Below, one piece after another: positions 33,092-42,034 of a DNA stretch of 64,000 nt; the first letter of the stretch is position 1; every line of letters begins with the position of its first letter. The notes under the pieces are model-generated. The model had not been told where the DNA came from. It saw nothing but the letters and a program-made list of their open reading frames with translations, and did not search any database. The stretch covers positions 434,001 through 498,000 of the forward strand of contig NZ_CP108086.1 of the NCBI RefSeq assembly GCF_036186745.1, in the 5' to 3' direction. Source of the stretch: Microbispora hainanensis. Its GTDB lineage: Bacteria; Actinomycetota; Actinomycetes; Streptosporangiales; Streptosporangiaceae. Both the position numbers and the translations under genes were made by a program.

Positions 33092-33919
33092 CTAGAGGCT
33101 CGTGGCCCGGCTGAGCTTCTCCCATTGGTCCAGGTCGGCGCGGAGCGACTCGTGGTGGGCGCGGATGGCGTCCACCGCGTCGTCGCCCAGGGCGAGCCGC
33201 AGCGGAGGGTCGGCGTGGTCGACGACCTGGAGGATCGCCTGCGCCGCCTTGGCCGGGTCTCCGGGCTGGGTGCCGTCCATCCGGTCCACGAACGCCCGGG
33301 TCGCGCCCGCCGACATCTCGTAGGCGTCGATGGGCTCCGAGCGGTGCATGCGGTGGCCGCCGAACTCGGTGCGGAACACCCCCGGCTCCACGATCAGCAC
33401 CCGTACGCCGAAGGGCGCGACCTCGGCGGCGAGCGCCTCCGACAATCCCTCCAGGGCGAACTTGGCGGCGCAGTAGGCGCCGAACCCCGGCATGCTGAGC
33501 TGCCCGCCCATCGAGCTCATCTGCACGATCGTCCCGCTCCCCTGCCGGCGCAGATGCGGCAGGACGGCCTTGGTCACGGCCACCGCCCCGAAGAACATGA
33601 CCTCCATCAGCGCACGCAGGTCGGCCATGTCGATCTCTTCGACGGCCCCCACGGACCCGTAGCCGGCGTTGTTCACCACGACGTCGATCCGGCCGAAGGC
33701 CGACAGGGTCCCGGCCACCGCGGCGTCGATCGACGCGGCGTCGGTGACGTCCAGCCGCGCCGCGCGCACCCGATCGCCACCGGCTTCGACCAGGTCCGCC
33801 AGCGTCTCGGGCCGTCGCGCGGTCGCCATCACCCGGTCTCCCGCCGCCAGCGCGGCCTCGGCCAACTCCCGGCCGAAGCCCGCCGAGCATCCGGTGATCA
33901 ACCACACCCGTCCTGTCAT
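33092..33919 (-). CDS. Short-chain dehydrogenase/reductase
   Basis: A 275-residue SDR with VWLITGCSAGFGRELAEAAL, DVVVNNAGYGSVGA, active-site Ser (IVQMSSMGGQ) and the YxxxK of FGAYCAAKFALEGLSEAL. Retinol-dehydrogenase-like subtype with PGVFRTEFGG. The start MTGRVWLITG at 33919 is favoured over an upstream MGI. Divergent from the LysR remnant at 34020, the arrangement of a LysR regulator and its target. Confidence 0.9.
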   Translation of the reverse strand: MTGRVWLITGCSAGFGRELAEAALAAGDRVMATARRPETLADLVEAGGDRVRAARLDVTDAASIDAAVAGTLSAFGRIDVVVNNAGYGSVGAVEEIDMADLRALMEVMFFGAVAVTKAVLPHLRRQGSGTIVQMSSMGGQLSMPGFGAYCAAKFALEGLSEALAAEVAPFGVRVLIVEPGVFRTEFGGHRMHRSEPIDAYEMSAGATRAFVDRMDGTQPGDPAKAAQAILQVVDHADPPLRLALGDDAVDAIRAHHESLRADLDQWEKLSRATSL

Positions 33920-34019
33920 GATCCCCACTCCTCGTTCTCGTGATCAGTGCGACCACTCTCCCCGGAGCGAGCCCCGCACGGCCAACACACGTTCCCTGCG
34001 GGGGTTACAGTCAGAGCCT

Positions 34020-34421
34020 GTGACCCCCGAGCTGCGCCATCTGCGGTATTTCGTCGCCGTGGCCGAGCATCTGAGCTTCACCGTCGCCGCGCGGGAGCTG
34101 CACATCGCCCAGCAGTCGCTGTCGCAGCAGATCGCGGCGCTCGAACACGCCCTCGGCGGGCGGCTGTTCGACCGCGACACCCGGGGCACGCGTCTGACCG
34201 AGGTCGGCCGTATGTTCCTGCCCGAGGCGCGGGCCGTTCTCACGCACGCGGACGCGGCCCTGGAGACCACCCGCAGGGCGGTGCGCGGCGAGATCGGCAG
34301 GCTCCGGGTGGCCTTACTCATCTCGACCGCGCACCCCGCCCGCGACCGCCAGGCCGTACGGAACCTGCTCGGCGTGGCGGCGGACCTGGCCGCCTCGGTC
34401 GACCTCACCGAGGCCGGGTGA
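34020..34421 (+). pseudogene. LysR-family regulator with most of the ligand domain deleted
   Basis: Only 133 residues against about 300 for the family. The HTH part is intact (ELRHLRYFVAVAEHLSFTVA, LHIAQQSLSQQIAALEHALG) and the linker helix ends in EIGRLRVALLIS; directly after, TAHPARDRQAVRNLLGVAAD resembles the extreme C terminus of LysR proteins. About 165 residues of the inducer-binding domain are missing without a frame break. It may still bind DNA but should not sense a ligand. GTG start at 34020. Faces the SDR gene divergently. Confidence 0.7.
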
Positions 34422-34425
34422 GCGA

Positions 34426-35079
34426 TCAGTCGCCGTTGTGCTTGCGGATCAGGGCGGGCAGCTCGGCCAGCGAGTCGACGTGGAACAGGCACGCCCGTTC
34501 CACCGGCTCGTCGCGGAGGATGTGGCCCCAGGGCCCCCGCCGTACGAGGGCGGTGCGCAGCCCGGCCTTCTGGGCGGGCCGGATGTCGTTGTCGAGGCGG
34601 TCGCCCACGTAGAGGACGGACTCCGCCGGGCAGCCGGCCTCCGTCACCACGCGGTCGAAGAAGGACGCGTCCGGTTTCTCCACCCCCCAGCCGTCGGAGG
34701 TGCCGATCACGTCGACGGGCAGGTCGAGAGCGCGCAGGATGGTCTCGGCGCGGGAGGTCTGGTTGCCGGCGAGGCCGACGCGCAGCCCCATCTCCCGTAA
34801 CTCGGCCATGCAGGGGCGGGCGTCGGGGTAGAGGTTCTCCTCGCCGAACGTCTCGGCCTGGCCCGCCGCGGCCCGGCGCTCCCGTTCGACGTGGAGGTCG
34901 AACCCGGGCCGGAAATACTGGAAGGTCTCCCGGTAGTCGCCGCCGCGTGCGATCACGGCCCCGAACACGGCGGAGAAGGTGTGCCGCGGAACGCCCAGCC
35001 AGTCGGCCCAGGTGCCGTATTCGCGGGATTCGTCCACCAGGGTCTCTCCGACGTCGAAGAAGACCGCTTCCAACCGCAT
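34426..35079 (-). CDS. HAD-superfamily hydrolase
   Basis: A 217-residue haloacid-dehalogenase-type phosphatase: motif I AVFFDVGETLVDE, motif II VGLAGNQTS, Lys in GWGVEKPDASFFDRVV, motif IV YVGDRLDNDIRPAQKAG. The second Asp of motif I (DxD) is replaced by Gly (DVGET), as in some haloacid dehalogenase- and phosphonatase-like members, so plain phosphatase activity is uncertain. Start chosen at MRLEAVFFDV with AGGAGG upstream. Confidence 0.87.
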   Translation of the reverse strand: MRLEAVFFDVGETLVDESREYGTWADWLGVPRHTFSAVFGAVIARGGDYRETFQYFRPGFDLHVERERRAAAGQAETFGEENLYPDARPCMAELREMGLRVGLAGNQTSRAETILRALDLPVDVIGTSDGWGVEKPDASFFDRVVTEAGCPAESVLYVGDRLDNDIRPAQKAGLRTALVRRGPWGHILRDEPVERACLFHVDSLAELPALIRKHNGD

Positions 35080-35117
35080 CGGTACCTCCTGTCGCTCGCG
35101 CTGCATGCACCTTACGC

Positions 35118-35190
35118 GGATTCGGTCCGTCTCCACTGCCCGGTTCGGTAGGACCGAAGTCTTTCCGAGGCACCGAAGATGATTCGGTTC
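35118..35190. promoter_or_regulatory. Repeated TTCGGT half-sites in the divergent promoter
   Basis: TTCGGT-AGG-ACCGAA (35144-35158) is a perfect 6-bp inverted repeat. Further ATTCGGT words lie at about 35119 and 35181. They sit between the HAD hydrolase and aldolase genes and may form a regulator binding region. Confidence 0.45.
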
Positions 35191-35260
35191 CGGCATGGAC
35201 AGGAGGCGGCGGCGAAGGACACGCTGGACGGGTGAAGCCTCACCAGCCCTGGGAGCCGCG

Positions 35261-36052
35261 ATGAGCCTGTCCGACCTGCAGCCCGTGCCCGCCGACCAGC
35301 TCGCCTTCCGGATGCCGCCGACGTTCGAGACCGTGGAGGAGGAGCGGCGGCACCGCAAGGAGCGGCTCGCGGCGGCGCTGCGCCTGTTCGGGAGGTTCGG
35401 GTTCGAGGAGGGGGTGGCCGGTCACATCACGGCCCGGGACCCGGAGCACACCGACCACTTCTGGGTGAACCCGTTCGGCATGTCGTTCAAGCAGATCAAG
35501 GTCAGCGACCTGATCCTGGTCAACCACGAGGGCCAGGTGGTGGAGGGCCGCTATCACGTCAACCAGGCGGCGTTCGCCATCCACTCGATGGTCCACCAGG
35601 CCAGGCCCGACGTGGTCGCGGCCGCCCACTCCCACTCCGTCTATGGCAAGGCCCTGTCGGCGCTGGGCACGCTGCTCGAACCGCTGACGCAGGACGCGTG
35701 CGCGTTCTACGAGGACCACGCCCTGTTCGACGACTACACCGGGGTGGTCGTGGAGACCGAGGAGGGCCGCCGCATCGCGCAGGCACTGGGCTCGCACAAG
35801 GCGGTGATCCTGCGCAACCACGGGCTGCTGACCGTGGGCGACAGCGTGGAGGCGGCGGCCTGGTGGTTCATCACCATGGAACGCAGCTGCCAGGCGCAGC
35901 TCGCGGCCAAGGCCGCCGGGCCGACGGTGCCCATCACGCACGAGAACGCCAAGCTCACCCACGGCCAGATCGGCAACGACCTCGTCGGCTGGATCAACTT
36001 CCAGCCCCTGCTCGACCAGATCCTCGCCTCCGACCCCGACCTGCTCGACTGA
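35261..36052 (+). CDS. Class II aldolase/adducin domain protein
   Basis: About 263 residues. Zinc-aldolase features: FGFEEGVAGHITARDPEHTD, PFGMSFKQIKVSDLILVNHE, the His-x-His pair AAAHSHSVYGKAL and the third His in VILRNHGLLTVGDSVEAAAW. The family includes fuculose- and ribulose-phosphate aldolases and epimerases and dehydratases; in actinobacteria this longer type is often unassigned. The neighbouring HAD gene could dephosphorylate a product (inference). Confidence 0.87.
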   Translation: MSLSDLQPVPADQLAFRMPPTFETVEEERRHRKERLAAALRLFGRFGFEEGVAGHITARDPEHTDHFWVNPFGMSFKQIKVSDLILVNHEGQVVEGRYHVNQAAFAIHSMVHQARPDVVAAAHSHSVYGKALSALGTLLEPLTQDACAFYEDHALFDDYTGVVVETEEGRRIAQALGSHKAVILRNHGLLTVGDSVEAAAWWFITMERSCQAQLAAKAAGPTVPITHENAKLTHGQIGNDLVGWINFQPLLDQILASDPDLLD

Positions 36053-36067
36053 CCTGCCCGGCTGCAC

Positions 36068-36101
36068 GGCCCGGGCCCCGGCCGCCGCCAGGACCCGGGC
36101 C
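36068..36101. terminator. Convergent terminator
   Basis: GGCCCGGG (36068-36075) and CCCGGGCC (36094-36101) form an 8-bp stem around an 18-base loop, followed on the plus strand by AGGGTTTTC. It ends the aldolase gene and lies just past the GH16 gene end. Confidence 0.65.
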
Positions 36102-36108
36102 AGGGTTT

Positions 36109-37527
36109 TCATGGCATCGGCACGGTGTCCTGCCACGTGGTGCCGGCGCTCCGGAAGGCGTTCACCCTGGAGGTGACGTCGGCCGGGGCCACGACCTCGT
36201 TCTTGCTGAAGTAGAACCAGTCGACCTGCTGGGTGTAGACGCGCGGGGTGGCGCTGCCCAGCAGCCCGCCGCCGATGAACCAGAGGTTGAAGTTCACCGA
36301 CTGCGGCGTCTCGGGGTAGTAGTCGCCGCCGTGCTCGGCGAACAGCGTGCCGTCGATGTAGTAGCGGACCGTGCCGCCGGAGACCTGCAGCACGAGGTCG
36401 TGCCAGCCGGCGTAGCTCGCCGTACGCTCGGTGTGCGTGTTGACCGCGAGCCAGGGCTCGTTGCGGTAGGTCTCCCAGGTGGTCGTGTACATGATCGGGC
36501 CCTGCGCGCCCCAGCCGCCGTTCGGCAGATACTCGAAGTCCTGCTCGCTGTAGTCCGGGTCGAGGTCGTACGCCAGGGGCGTGATGGTGAAGAACGTCTC
36601 CACGATGTTGTCGCCGTCGGGGCCGCTGTCGGGGGCGTCGGCGAACTTCACCCGCGCGGCGTACGTGCCCTCGAAGAACTTGCGCTGGTGCAGGAACTCG
36701 GCCTGCGAGGTGCCCCCGGCGGTGCCGTCGGTGGCCGCCCGCAGTTGCAGCGCCCGGTTGCTCCCGGTGACGACCGGGAAGCTCACGTTGGACGCCGGCC
36801 AGCTCGCCCCGGGGACGCCGGGGCCGCCGCTGTTGGTCCGTACGGTCCAGTGGTGCGCGGTGATCTGCGGATCGGACGAGGAGGCGTAGGCGAAGTCGTC
36901 GAAGACGACCCCGCTGCCGCCGCCCGGTCCGCCCGGCGACGGCGAGGTGGAAGGCGAGGCGGTGGGCGACGGGGACGGCGAGGGGTCGGTCACGCCCGCG
37001 GGCGGGGTGCCCCAGACCAGCGTGCCGCCCTGGTAGACCGTGACCTTGTCCCAGTCGCCGTACGTCGTGCGCGCGGGGCCGAAGGAGTAGTCGTCGCTCT
37101 GCCGGATCGTCTGCCAGTCGGCCCGGTAGAACCGCAGCTGCATGTCGCCGGTCGATGCGCCGGCCGCCAGGCTGCCGGAGGTGAAGCCGACCTCAAGGTA
37201 GCGGTCGGCCGCGGCCGTGCCCGAGATCGTCTGAAAGGTTCCGGTGACGGTCGAGCAGGAGACGACCGCCCACGAGCAGGCGAAACGGTACTGCTGGGTG
37301 GGCGAGTCGGCGGTGAAGTAGTAGCGGATCTTCACGGTGTTCAGCGGCACCGCCGTGGTCCCGCTGTTGACCAGATCGAACCACGGCTCCGCCTGGTCGG
37401 CGGTGGCGCCGGTGGCGCTGGTCTTGTAGCGCAGCCGCAGCGACTGGGCCGCCTCGGCGGGCAGGGCCACGACCAGCGCGGCCAGCAGGACGGCCGCGAG
37501 ACCGCCCCATAAGAGCTTTCGTGACAC
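36109..37527 (-). CDS. Secreted CBM3-GH16 glycoside hydrolase
   Basis: A 472-residue secreted enzyme. Signal peptide SRKLLWGGLAAVLLAALVVA ending AEA; family 3 cellulose-binding module (about 30-170: LRLRYKTSATGATADQAEPW, FDLVNSGTTAVPLNTVKIRY, DYSFGPARTTYGDWDKVTVY); Pro-Ser-Gly linker; then a family 16 jelly-roll domain with catalytic ExDxE in YSEQDFEYLPNGGWG. GH16 members cut beta-1,3- or mixed-linkage glucans, xyloglucan or related polymers. The frame is open far upstream, but GTG 37527 has AAAGGAAG at the right distance and begins the signal peptide. It follows the hexosaminidase by 35 bases and may be read from the same operon. Confidence 0.9.
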   Translation of the reverse strand: MSRKLLWGGLAAVLLAALVVALPAEAAQSLRLRYKTSATGATADQAEPWFDLVNSGTTAVPLNTVKIRYYFTADSPTQQYRFACSWAVVSCSTVTGTFQTISGTAAADRYLEVGFTSGSLAAGASTGDMQLRFYRADWQTIRQSDDYSFGPARTTYGDWDKVTVYQGGTLVWGTPPAGVTDPSPSPSPTASPSTSPSPGGPGGGSGVVFDDFAYASSSDPQITAHHWTVRTNSGGPGVPGASWPASNVSFPVVTGSNRALQLRAATDGTAGGTSQAEFLHQRKFFEGTYAARVKFADAPDSGPDGDNIVETFFTITPLAYDLDPDYSEQDFEYLPNGGWGAQGPIMYTTTWETYRNEPWLAVNTHTERTASYAGWHDLVLQVSGGTVRYYIDGTLFAEHGGDYYPETPQSVNFNLWFIGGGLLGSATPRVYTQQVDWFYFSKNEVVAPADVTSRVNAFRSAGTTWQDTVPMP

Positions 37528-37562
37528 CGCAGTCTTCCTTTCGTGGGGGGTGGGGTGCGGAG

Positions 37563-38843
37563 TCAGGGGATGACCGGCCCCGGCCGGACGCCCAGGGACT
37601 CCAGGTGGGGGGTGAGCCTGTGCAGGAAATCGCGGTAGTCCCCCGCCGTGCCCCACGCCACCTCGGCGAAGGCGCACAGCCGGGGGAAGGCCATCGCCTC
37701 GACGTGCTCGGGCGTGGGCATGTATTCGGTCCAGAGCTGGCACTGCACGCCGAGGATCCGGCCGGTGGCGCCCTCCGGGGCCGCGGGCGGCGCGTAGCCG
37801 TACACGTCGGAGAGGGAGAGCATGTGCCCGTGCGGGCCGGGGGCGTCGGCGGGATAGTCGAAGTAGGTGCTGGTGTGCGGGGCGAGCACGACGTCGAACC
37901 CTTCGAGCGCCGCCCGCGGGCCGCTCTCGTGGTCGAGCCAGGTCATCGCGGTCACGTCGCGTGCCCCACCGGGACCGTCGTACCAGTGGATCGGGCGCCG
38001 GCCGCGGGAGGCCACGTGGGCGCCGACGGTGGCGGTGAACCACGCCCGCGCCGCGTCCGGGCCCGGCAGCCCGAGCTCGGCGATCCGCCGCAGCGCCGCC
38101 TCGCTGCGCGCCCACTCGTCCGGCGGGCACTCGTCGCCGCCGAGGTGGACGTACTCGCCGGGGAACAGGTCCATGACCTCGTCGAGCACGTCGCGGCAGA
38201 AGCCGATGGCGGCCTCCTCCAGGTTGAACACGTGGGGGCTGATCCCCCACGAGTCCCGCACCGGCAGGCGGCGCGACGGCTGGTTGCCGAGCCAGGGGTA
38301 GGCGGCGATGGCCGCCTGGGCGTGCCCCGGCATCTCGATCTCGGGCACGATCGTGACGAACCGGTCGGCGGCGTACGACACGATCTCGCGGATGTCCTCC
38401 TGGGTGTAGTGCTCCCCGCTGATCTCGGTGAGCCGGGGATAACGCTTGATCTGCAGCCGCCAGCCCTGGTCGTCGGTGAGGTGCAGGTGCAGCCGGTTGA
38501 GCCGGTGCACCGCGAGCAGGTCGATCAGGCGCAGCACGAAGTCCTTCGGCATGAAGTGCCGGGCGACGTCGAGCATCACCCCGCGCCAGGAGTGCGCGGG
38601 CCGGTCGGTTATCCGGCACAGCGGCGCCTCGGGGCCGAGCGCCGCCAGGGTGCGCAGGCCGTAGAAACGGCCGGCCGGTCCCCCGGCGGCGAGCTCCGCG
38701 CCGCCGGGGGTGACGTCGATCCGGTATCCCTCCTCGCCGAGCCGGGGATCGTCGGGCGCGTGCCGTACGAGGCCGTCGTGGAGCATGACGGTTCCCCCGA
38801 GCACGGCCACCTCGCGGGGCCGCGGAATCATCATCTGGGTCAT
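37563..38843 (-). CDS. GH20 beta-N-acetylhexosaminidase (DasD-like)
   Basis: About 426 residues without a signal peptide. GH20 barrel: WRGVMLDVARHFMPKDFVLR, LNRLHLHLTDDQGWRLQIKR, VTIVPEIEMPGHAQAAIAAY, and the catalytic Asp-Glu in EYVHLGGDECPPDEW, with WLDHESGPRAALEG and CQLWTEYMPTPEHVE later. It would release GlcNAc from chitooligosaccharides inside the cell after import. Its ATG overlaps the preceding permease stop (ATGA). Order matches dasD behind dasABC in Streptomyces. Confidence 0.92.
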   Translation of the reverse strand: MTQMMIPRPREVAVLGGTVMLHDGLVRHAPDDPRLGEEGYRIDVTPGGAELAAGGPAGRFYGLRTLAALGPEAPLCRITDRPAHSWRGVMLDVARHFMPKDFVLRLIDLLAVHRLNRLHLHLTDDQGWRLQIKRYPRLTEISGEHYTQEDIREIVSYAADRFVTIVPEIEMPGHAQAAIAAYPWLGNQPSRRLPVRDSWGISPHVFNLEEAAIGFCRDVLDEVMDLFPGEYVHLGGDECPPDEWARSEAALRRIAELGLPGPDAARAWFTATVGAHVASRGRRPIHWYDGPGGARDVTAMTWLDHESGPRAALEGFDVVLAPHTSTYFDYPADAPGPHGHMLSLSDVYGYAPPAAPEGATGRILGVQCQLWTEYMPTPEHVEAMAFPRLCAFAEVAWGTAGDYRDFLHRLTPHLESLGVRPGPVIP

Positions 38844-39688
38844 CCCTTCACCGCGCCCGCGATCATCCCGGCGGACACGCGGCGCTGGAGCACGAGGAAG
38901 ACGAGCAGGACGGGAAGCATGAACAGCGTGGCGGCGGCCATGGTGGCGCCCCAGTCGGTGCCGAAGACGTTGCTGAACCCGGACAGCCAGATCGGCAGCG
39001 TACGGTCGCCCTGGTCCTTGATCATGAGGGCGTTGGCGAAGGCGAACTCGTTCCAGGCGGTGATGAAGCCGAACAGCGACGTGGACATCAGGCCCGGCGC
39101 GAGCAGCGGCAGCACCACCCGGCGGAACGCCTCGGCCCGGCCGCACCCGTCCATCAGCGCGGCCTCCTCCAGCTCGCGCGGGACCCCCGCAATGAAGCCG
39201 CGCAGCGTCACGATCGTGAACGGCAGCGTCGTGACGAAGTAGACGAGCGTCAGCGTCGGCAGCCGGTCGAGCATGTCCGCGTCGCGGGCGATGATGTAGA
39301 CCGGCACGAGCAGCGCCGACCAGGGCGCGGTCTGGGCGACGAAGACCATCAGGATGAACCCGCGCCGCCCGGACCAGCGCAGCCGGGCCACGGCGAACGC
39401 GGACGGCAGCGCCACGGCCAGCGCGAGCAGCACCGCGCTGACGGTGACCGCCAGGCTGTTGCGCCAGAACGTCCAGAACCCGGCGGCGTTCACGGCCGTG
39501 GCGAAGTGGTCGAGGGTCGGCCGGGCGGGCCAGAACGCCGGGGTCTCGGTGAGGATGTCCACCGTCGGCTTGAACGCGGTGATCACCATCCAGTAGACGG
39601 GGAAGACCGACACCGCCAGCACGCCCAGGGCGGCGGTGTTCAGCACGACCCTGTTGAGCGCGGGCCGGTTGAATGCCACGCGCCTCAT
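38840..39688 (-). CDS. ABC sugar permease (DasC-like)
   Basis: A 282-residue membrane subunit with about six helices (VVLNTAALGVLAVSVFPVYW, NSLAVTVSAVLLALAVALPS) and the EAA loop EEAALMDGCGRAEAFRRVVL. Overlaps neighbours at both ends by ATGA, so it is coupled with the other permease and the hexosaminidase. Confidence 0.92.
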   Translation of the reverse strand: MRRVAFNRPALNRVVLNTAALGVLAVSVFPVYWMVITAFKPTVDILTETPAFWPARPTLDHFATAVNAAGFWTFWRNSLAVTVSAVLLALAVALPSAFAVARLRWSGRRGFILMVFVAQTAPWSALLVPVYIIARDADMLDRLPTLTLVYFVTTLPFTIVTLRGFIAGVPRELEEAALMDGCGRAEAFRRVVLPLLAPGLMSTSLFGFITAWNEFAFANALMIKDQGDRTLPIWLSGFSNVFGTDWGATMAAATLFMLPVLLVFLVLQRRVSAGMIAGAVKG

Positions 39689-40632
39689 GCGTTCTCCTCC
39701 CGGAACATGCGGCGCAGGTGGACGACCAGCACCGCGAGCAGCATCAGCACGGTGAGCGTGGAGACGGCCGACCCCAGGTCGTACCGGTGCAGCGACTGCG
39801 CGATCTGGAACGCGTAGACCGGCAGCGTGGCCGTCGCTCCTCCGGGGCCGCCCTTGCTGATCGCCCAGATCTGCGCGAAGCAGGTGAAGACCCAGATCAC
39901 CTCCAGCGACGTGATCAGGCCGAACAGCGGGCGCAGGATCGGGAACGTGACCCGGCCGAAGACCTGCCACGACCCGGCCCCGTCGATCCTGGCCGCCTCG
40001 TACAGCTCGCCGGGGATCGTCGTGAGTCCCGCGTAGAGGGTGAGCGCCGCGAACGGCACCGACTGCCAGACGACCAGCGCGACAAGGATCGCGAACGTCG
40101 CACCGCCATGGGCGAACCACGTGTAGTCGCGGAAGGAGTCGAAGCCGAGGCCGGCCAGCAGCCAGTTGACCACCCCCAGGCGCGACTGGAACAGCCACTG
40201 GAAGATCGTGGTCGCGGCGAGCACCGGGGTGGCCCAGGTGAGCACCATCCCGCTCATGACCGCCAGCCGCATCCGCCGCCCGAGGCGCGGCAGCATCAGC
40301 GCGACGGCCGTGGAGATCACCATGATGAGCACGACGTTGGCGGCGGTCCACAGGAACGTGCGCCGCACGACCCCCCAGAACTCCGGCCCGCCGAGAGCCT
40401 CGGCATAGTTGGCGAGCCCGGCGAAGCCCGCTCCGCCCCTGATCAGCTCGCCCAGCCGGAAGTGCTGGAAGGAGATCACGACGCTGCGGGCCAGCGGGTA
40501 GACGAGCAGGCACGCGAAGCCGGCCAGGGCCGGGGCCACCAGCAGGTAGGGCCAGAACGTCCCCTTCCTGCGGGTTCCCGCCCCGATCAGGGGAGCGGGA
40601 CGGGCCGCCGTACGGGCGAGGGTGCGCGCCAT
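39685..40632 (-). CDS. ABC sugar permease (DasB-like)
   Basis: A 315-residue permease with about six helices (TFWPYLLVAPALAGFACLLV near the start) and the EAA loop YEAARIDGAGSWQVFGRVTF. It begins one base after the binding-protein stop. Together with its partner it forms the membrane channel of the presumed chitooligosaccharide importer. Confidence 0.92.
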   Translation of the reverse strand: MARTLARTAARPAPLIGAGTRRKGTFWPYLLVAPALAGFACLLVYPLARSVVISFQHFRLGELIRGGAGFAGLANYAEALGGPEFWGVVRRTFLWTAANVVLIMVISTAVALMLPRLGRRMRLAVMSGMVLTWATPVLAATTIFQWLFQSRLGVVNWLLAGLGFDSFRDYTWFAHGGATFAILVALVVWQSVPFAALTLYAGLTTIPGELYEAARIDGAGSWQVFGRVTFPILRPLFGLITSLEVIWVFTCFAQIWAISKGGPGGATATLPVYAFQIAQSLHRYDLGSAVSTLTVLMLLAVLVVHLRRMFREENA

Positions 40633-40633
40633 G

Positions 40634-41893
40634 TCACGACGCGGTGTTGAGGATCGTGGTGATCACCTCGGAGGCCGCCTTCGCCTCGGTGGCCGCGTCG
40701 CCTCCGGTGAGCACCTTGGTCATGTACTCCTTGATGACGTTCTTGGCCTCCACCGCCGCCCAGTTGGGCGAGTTGGGCGTGGCGTGCCCGACCGCGGCGC
40801 CCGCCGCCATCGCCGCCGTGGCCTCGTCGCCGCTCAGCACCCCGGCGTACGAGGTGCGGTTGGGCACATAGCTCATCTCCTTGGCCATGTCGAGCTGGAA
40901 CTTCTCCCCGGCCAGGGCCTTGACCACCTCGTACGCCTCGTCCGGGTGGGCAGACGCCTCGGGGATGATCAGGTCGGATCCGCCGGTGAAGACGGCGCCC
41001 GGCTTGTCCGCCGTCTTGCCGGGGATCGGGAAGAAGCCGAGCCTGCCCTTGAGGTCCGGGTTGGCCTTCTCGATCGCGACCGCGCCGCCGGGAGCGGAGA
41101 TGATCTGCGCGATGTCGCCCTTGCCGAACACGTCGGCCTGCGGCGGCCTGGCCTCGTCGGAGTCCTTGGGGCCCTTGCCGAGCGCTTGGAGGCGCTGGTA
41201 GAACGCCATCCCGGCGAGCGCCTGCGGCGTGTCGAGCACGCCCTTCCAGCCGGTTCCGTCCTTGACGGCGAGGTCGCCGCCCTCGTCCCAGACGAATCCG
41301 GCGAGGGTGTACCAGTTCTGGCCGGGCAGGTAGATGCCCTGCACGCCGCCCTTGTTCAGCTTCGTGGTGACGTCGATCCACTCGTCGCGGGTCTTCGGCG
41401 GGGTCGTGACGCCGGCCTTGGCGAACAGGTCCTTGTTGTAGATGACCACCCGGTTGGCGGCGTACCAGGGGATGCCGTACTGCCTGCCGTCGATCTTCCC
41501 CGGCTCGGCCAGGCCGGGCAGCCAGTCGGAGCCGCCCAGGTCGGCGATCTTGGCGGTGAGGTCCCTGACCCCGCCGCTCGCGGCGTACTCGGCGACCTGG
41601 GTGTTGCCGACCTCGATGACGTCGGGGGCGTCCTTGCTGGCGAGCGCGCTGGTGACCTTCTGCCCGATGCCGTCCCATTCCTGGATCTGGACGTTCAGGG
41701 CGATCCCGGGATGCGACCGCTGGAAGTCGTCCGTGAACCGCTGCACGATCGCGTCCGACAGGCTGTCGCGCATGAACCACACGGTCAGCGTGGTCGTGCC
41801 GGTCTCTCCGGATGTCCCTGGCTCGGACGCCGAACCGCATCCGGCGAGCGCGAGGCTGAACGCGGCCGCCGTGGCGAGGAGGCGGTACCTCAT
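40634..41893 (-). CDS. ABC solute-binding lipoprotein (DasA/NgcE-like)
   Basis: A 419-residue lipoprotein. Start MRYRLLATAAAFSLALAGCG with lipobox LALAGC. Mature part: TTLTVWFMRDSLSDAIVQRF, DAPDVIEVGNTQVAEYAASG, YGIPWYAANRVVIYNKDLFA, VFTGGSDLIIPEASAHPDEA. The wording is that of chitobiose/GlcNAc-binding proteins of the DasA/NgcE group, in line with the downstream hexosaminidase. GGGAGGACCG precedes ATG 41893; the ATG at 41905 lacks a site. Confidence 0.9.
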   Translation of the reverse strand: MRYRLLATAAAFSLALAGCGSASEPGTSGETGTTTLTVWFMRDSLSDAIVQRFTDDFQRSHPGIALNVQIQEWDGIGQKVTSALASKDAPDVIEVGNTQVAEYAASGGVRDLTAKIADLGGSDWLPGLAEPGKIDGRQYGIPWYAANRVVIYNKDLFAKAGVTTPPKTRDEWIDVTTKLNKGGVQGIYLPGQNWYTLAGFVWDEGGDLAVKDGTGWKGVLDTPQALAGMAFYQRLQALGKGPKDSDEARPPQADVFGKGDIAQIISAPGGAVAIEKANPDLKGRLGFFPIPGKTADKPGAVFTGGSDLIIPEASAHPDEAYEVVKALAGEKFQLDMAKEMSYVPNRTSYAGVLSGDEATAAMAAGAAVGHATPNSPNWAAVEAKNVIKEYMTKVLTGGDAATEAKAASEVITTILNTAS

Positions 41894-41903
41894 CGGTCCT
41901 CCC

Positions 41904-42022
41904 ACTGGTCAGTTATTGGTAAACCGTTGAGAGGAGAGTGGTCTTAACCAGTCGGGCTGTCAAGGGGCGAAATATCGGGATATTCGCAGGCATGACGCTG
42001 GGAGGAGTGGTCAACTACTGGT
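41904..42022. promoter_or_regulatory. DasR-like operator set between dasR-like and dasA-like genes
   Basis: AGTGGTCTTAACCAGT (41937-41952) differs from the published DasR element (A-C/G-TGGTCTAGACCAGT) at two central bases. On each side lies a second motif with the same TGGTCA start: ACTGGTCAGTTATTGGT (41904-41920) next to the binding-protein gene and AGTGGTCAACTACTGGT (42006-42022) next to the regulator gene. They agree with each other at 13 of 17 positions. The set probably represses both directions. Confidence 0.7.
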
Positions 42023-42034
42023 AAGGTCTGGGAC

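Noticed and set aside
36109..38619. One 836-residue GH20/GH16 fusion protein
   Set aside because: The long frame only reads the hexosaminidase DNA out of frame; the GH16 protein starts at GTG 37527 with its own signal peptide and ribosome site.
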